A stretch of DNA of 64,000 nucleotides from CAVYWD01 sp963772225 (GTDB taxonomy: Bacteria > Myxococcota > Myxococcia > Myxococcales > UBA5297). Under the pieces are notes generated by a model. The model had not been told where the DNA came from. It searched no databases and saw nothing but the letters and a program-made list of their open reading frames with translations. The number at the start of each line of letters is the position of its first letter. Within the stretch, counting starts at the first letter, position 1. Both the position numbers and the translations under genes were made by a program. This document shows positions 61,506 through 64,000 of this stretch, piece after piece. The stretch is from contig CAVYWD010000004.1 in the NCBI GenBank assembly GCA_963772225.1, forward strand, positions 62,001-126,000, given 5' to 3'.

Positions 61506-62657
61506 ATGCCGGCCAGCCCCTCACCCTCGCAACCGCCCGTCTCCCTCGCCGCCAAGGTGCTCGTCGCCGAAGACGACCCCGTCACCGCCCGAATGATCGG
61601 CGACATGCTCGAGGGCGCCGGCTTCGCGGTGGTCCTGGCGAAGGACGGCGCCGAGGCGCTCGAGCTCGCCGGTCAGATCGAGCCCGACGCCCTGGTGCTC
61701 GACGTGATGATGCCGGTCTACGACGGCTTCGAGGTCTGCCGCCGAGTGAAGGAGGACGCGCACTCGCGCGGGCGCCTCGTTCCCGTGCTCATCCTCACCG
61801 CCCTGGCGCACCGGGACGCGCGCATCCAGGGGCTGACCCTCGGGGCCGACGACTACCTCGCCAAGCCCTTTCACCAGACTGAGCTCGTCCTCCGCGTCAA
61901 GGGCCTGGTCTCGACCAAGCGCCTGTTCGACGACATGGCGCGCCGCTACCACAGCGCCGAGCGGGTGGGCCAGCTGCAGCGGGACCTGTCCACGTTTCTC
62001 ATCCACGACTTCAAGACCCCGCTCGCGGCCGTCCAGGCGAGCCTGCAGCTCCTGGAGGAGCGCCTCGGGGCGGCGCTCGACGACGACTCCCGGGGCTTCA
62101 TCGAGGACGCTCGCAGCGCGTCGGGTCGGCTCTTCGACCTGGTCAACGCGGTCCTCGACGTCCACCGCCTCGAGGAGGGCGCGATGCCGGTGCGCTGGGA
62201 GCGCCTGGACGCAGAGGCGCTGCTCGCCGACGCCGCGGCCGAGGTCGCCGCCTCGCTCGCCCTCAAGCAGGTCGAGCTCCAGGTCTCGGTCTCGCCCGCG
62301 GGCCTCGCCTTCGAGGGCGACCGCGCGCTCCTCCTGCGCGCCCTGAGCAACCTCCTGTCGAACGCCATCCGCCATTCGCGGCGAGGCCGGCCGCTCCAGC
62401 TCTCGGCCCAGGTCGAGGCGACGCCCTCGCGCGTGCGCCTCTCGGTCGCCGACGAAGCCAAGCGAATCGACCCGGCCCACCGAGAGCTCATCTTTCACAA
62501 GTTCGGGCGCGTCGAGACCCCCGGCGTCCTGACTCCGGGGCAGGGGCTGGGCCTCACCTTTTGCCGGCTCGTCGCCACGGCGCACGGCGGGGCCGTCTGG
62601 GTCGAGGACGGCCCCATCGGCAACTGCTTCGTGCTGGCGCTCCCTGCGCGCTCCTGA
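61506..62657 (+). CDS. Receiver-histidine kinase fusion
   Basis: The 383-residue soluble protein has a receiver domain at ~16-135 with acceptor Asp66 (LVLDVMMPVYDGF) and Lys in DDYLAKPF, a HisKA region with His167 in LIHDFKTPLAAVQ, and an HATPase_c domain at ~260-380 (NLLSNAIRHSRRG; GQGLGLTFCRLVATAHGG). The G1 box, normally DxGxGI, reads DEAKRI here, which may weaken ATP binding. REC-kinase proteins are controlled by phosphorylation of their own receiver from an upstream kinase; either hybrid kinase in the window could be one, but this is untested. It is monocistronic. Confidence 0.87.
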   Translation: MPASPSPSQPPVSLAAKVLVAEDDPVTARMIGDMLEGAGFAVVLAKDGAEALELAGQIEPDALVLDVMMPVYDGFEVCRRVKEDAHSRGRLVPVLILTALAHRDARIQGLTLGADDYLAKPFHQTELVLRVKGLVSTKRLFDDMARRYHSAERVGQLQRDLSTFLIHDFKTPLAAVQASLQLLEERLGAALDDDSRGFIEDARSASGRLFDLVNAVLDVHRLEEGAMPVRWERLDAEALLADAAAEVAASLALKQVELQVSVSPAGLAFEGDRALLLRALSNLLSNAIRHSRRGRPLQLSAQVEATPSRVRLSVADEAKRIDPAHRELIFHKFGRVETPGVLTPGQGLGLTFCRLVATAHGGAVWVEDGPIGNCFVLALPARS

Positions 62658-62857
62658 GGTGGAGTGTCGCGGTCGCGGCGGGCCTGCGCGAGCCCGCCTT
62701 CGCTTGGCTGCGGCGCCAAGAATCCGCGCTCGAGGGTGAGCGCAGGCTACACTCCAGGCCATCAGAATCGCGGCAAGGCTGGCCCTTCCGCCCCGCGCCT
62801 CTTGGCCGCGGCGAAGGCCGCCTAAGTCGCCCAGACGCAATGGAAGAGAGGGTTGCC

Positions 62858-64000
62858 ATGGACGCTCGCACCTCGGCGATGCAAACGCCCGCCGCGGCCC
62901 AGGGCCGGAATCTCATCGAGCTCCTCCTCGCCCGAGGGGCGAGCGCCGACCGTTGCGCGGCGCTGGTCCACTCCAAAGAGCGCTTCGTCGAGGTCCCCTG
63001 GGGCGAGCTGATCCACCGCGTCCGCGCCGCCTCGGAGGCCCTGGTCGCGCTCGGCATCCAGCCCGGCGACCGGGTGTGCATCTTCTCCGCCACCCGCCTC
63101 GAGTGGTGCATCGCCGACTTGGCCATCGTGGGAGCCGGCGCGGTCACCGCGCCCATTTACGCCGCCAACACGCCCTCGGAGGTGGAGCACATCGTCAAAG
63201 ACAGCGGCGCGCGCGCCGTCTTCGTGGACCACGACGCGCCGGAGAACGGCGCCGGCGGCCGGTGGTCCAGGCTCAACGCCCTCGCGGCGCGCCTGCCCAA
63301 TGTGGAGCACTTCATCGGCTTCGACCTCCCGAGCAATCCGGCGGCGCGGCTCGTCTCCCTGGCCGACCTGGAGGCCCGAGGGCGCGCCCACCTCGCCACC
63401 CGGCCGCACGGCCTCGAGGAGCGCTGTCGCGCCATCGCCCCCGAGGACCTCGCCTGCCTCTGCTACACCTCCGGGACCACCGGCGTCCCCAAGGGCGTGA
63501 TGCTCACCCACGGCAACTGGACCTACCAGGCTCACGCCGTGGCGCAGGCCGGCCTCATGGCGCAAGACGACACGGTGCTGCTCTTCCTGCCGCTGGCGCA
63601 CTCGTTCGGCAAGGTGGTAGAGGCGGCCTGGCTGGACCAGGGGTTCCCTCTGGCGTTCGCGCGCGCTCCGGAGACCGTGGTCGATGACGCCCAGGCGGTG
63701 AAGGCCACCGTCCTGCCCGGCGTGCCGCGCGTCTTCGAGAAGGCGTACGCCAAGGTGGTGGCCGACGCGGGCGCGCAGCCGGGGGCGAGGGGCCGGCTGT
63801 TCCAATGGGCCATGCGCCAGTTCGACGAGCTCGCCGCGGCGCGCACCCAGGGCCTGGAGGGCGATTCGCTGCAGTGGCGCCTGGCGCGGAAGCTGGTCTT
63901 TTCGCAGCTCCGCGAGCGGATGCGGGCGCGCTTCGGCGGCCGAATGCGGGTCTTCATCTCGGGCAGCGCGCCGCTCCCCCGGCGCGTGGGGCTCTTCTTC
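62858..64000 (+). CDS. Long-chain acyl-CoA synthetase (AMP-dependent), 5' part
   Basis: The frame is open from ATG 62858 to the window end (381 codons), so the gene is cut. It has the AMP-binding family P-loop LCYTSGTTGVPKGVMLTHGN near 203-222, LGIQPGDRVCIFSATRLEWC near 63-82, TAPIYAANTPSEVEHIVKDS near 96-115, the VLFLPLAHSFGKVVEA segment and ending MRVFISGSAPLP. This matches FadD15/FAA-like long-chain fatty-acid CoA ligases (usually ~600 residues). It activates fatty acids with ATP and CoA. GAGAGGG ahead of ATG 62858 supports that start; ATG 62840 is in frame six codons earlier. Confidence 0.9.
   Translation, partial: MDARTSAMQTPAAAQGRNLIELLLARGASADRCAALVHSKERFVEVPWGELIHRVRAASEALVALGIQPGDRVCIFSATRLEWCIADLAIVGAGAVTAPIYAANTPSEVEHIVKDSGARAVFVDHDAPENGAGGRWSRLNALAARLPNVEHFIGFDLPSNPAARLVSLADLEARGRAHLATRPHGLEERCRAIAPEDLACLCYTSGTTGVPKGVMLTHGNWTYQAHAVAQAGLMAQDDTVLLFLPLAHSFGKVVEAAWLDQGFPLAFARAPETVVDDAQAVKATVLPGVPRVFEKAYAKVVADAGAQPGARGRLFQWAMRQFDELAAARTQGLEGDSLQWRLARKLVFSQLRERMRARFGGRMRVFISGSAPLPRRVGLFF

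Overview
The window comes from a high-GC bacterium that is most probably a member of the Myxococcota. The evidence is the mix of multi-PAS hybrid histidine kinases, a PilZ protein of the type expanded in Myxococcus, lipoproteins and secreted proteins with Asp-Ala-Gly rich linkers, and a large secreted protein ending in a MYXO-CTERM-like tail. No rRNA, tRNA, CRISPR array or replication origin was recognised.

Left part (1-34000) is mostly chromosomal housekeeping and signalling. In order: a small Lys-rich secreted protein, a hybrid kinase, an esterase, glycerol kinase, a DUF815 ATPase, a short patch of gene debris (an NHL-repeat scrap and a P-type ATPase with its middle deleted), a PilZ protein, a Septu-type PtuA/PtuB defence pair, apolipoprotein N-acyltransferase, a lipoprotein, a GNAT acetyltransferase, TrpB2, an RsmB-like methyltransferase, a small cytochrome c, a fused ABC permease with a frameshifted ATPase, a cold-shock protein, RNA polymerase omega, a second hybrid kinase, a DUF3047-like protein, two large secreted proteins and dapD-dapE. 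A dispersed hairpin repeat occurs three times, and another inverted-repeat element lies before the RsmB-like gene.

Middle part (34086-58777) reads as an orphan type VI secretion effector island without structural T6SS genes. It holds a carboxypeptidase-regulatory/LysM protein, two paralogous exported proteins (one broken by an IS4-family element whose 11-bp target duplication can be read exactly), a 1537-residue protein with papain-like and M23-like regions, a 956-residue protein with a lysozyme-like C-terminus, VgrG, a helical-repeat adaptor candidate and a PAAR-Rhs protein with a C-terminal toxin and immunity candidate. After it comes a 2.1-kb near-identical partial copy of the Rhs core carrying a different toxin tip and its own immunity candidate, the arrangement expected of toxin exchange. 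Both Rhs copies carry a different single-base frameshift at the core/toxin junction.

Right part (58814-64000) returns to ordinary genes: a DUF763 protein, a small unknown protein next to a caspase-fold peptidase candidate, a response-regulator/kinase fusion and the start of a long-chain acyl-CoA synthetase that runs off the window.

Six single-base frameshifts occur in the window, three of them in homopolymer runs. Either several genes are decaying or the assembly contains small indel errors; raw reads would decide.
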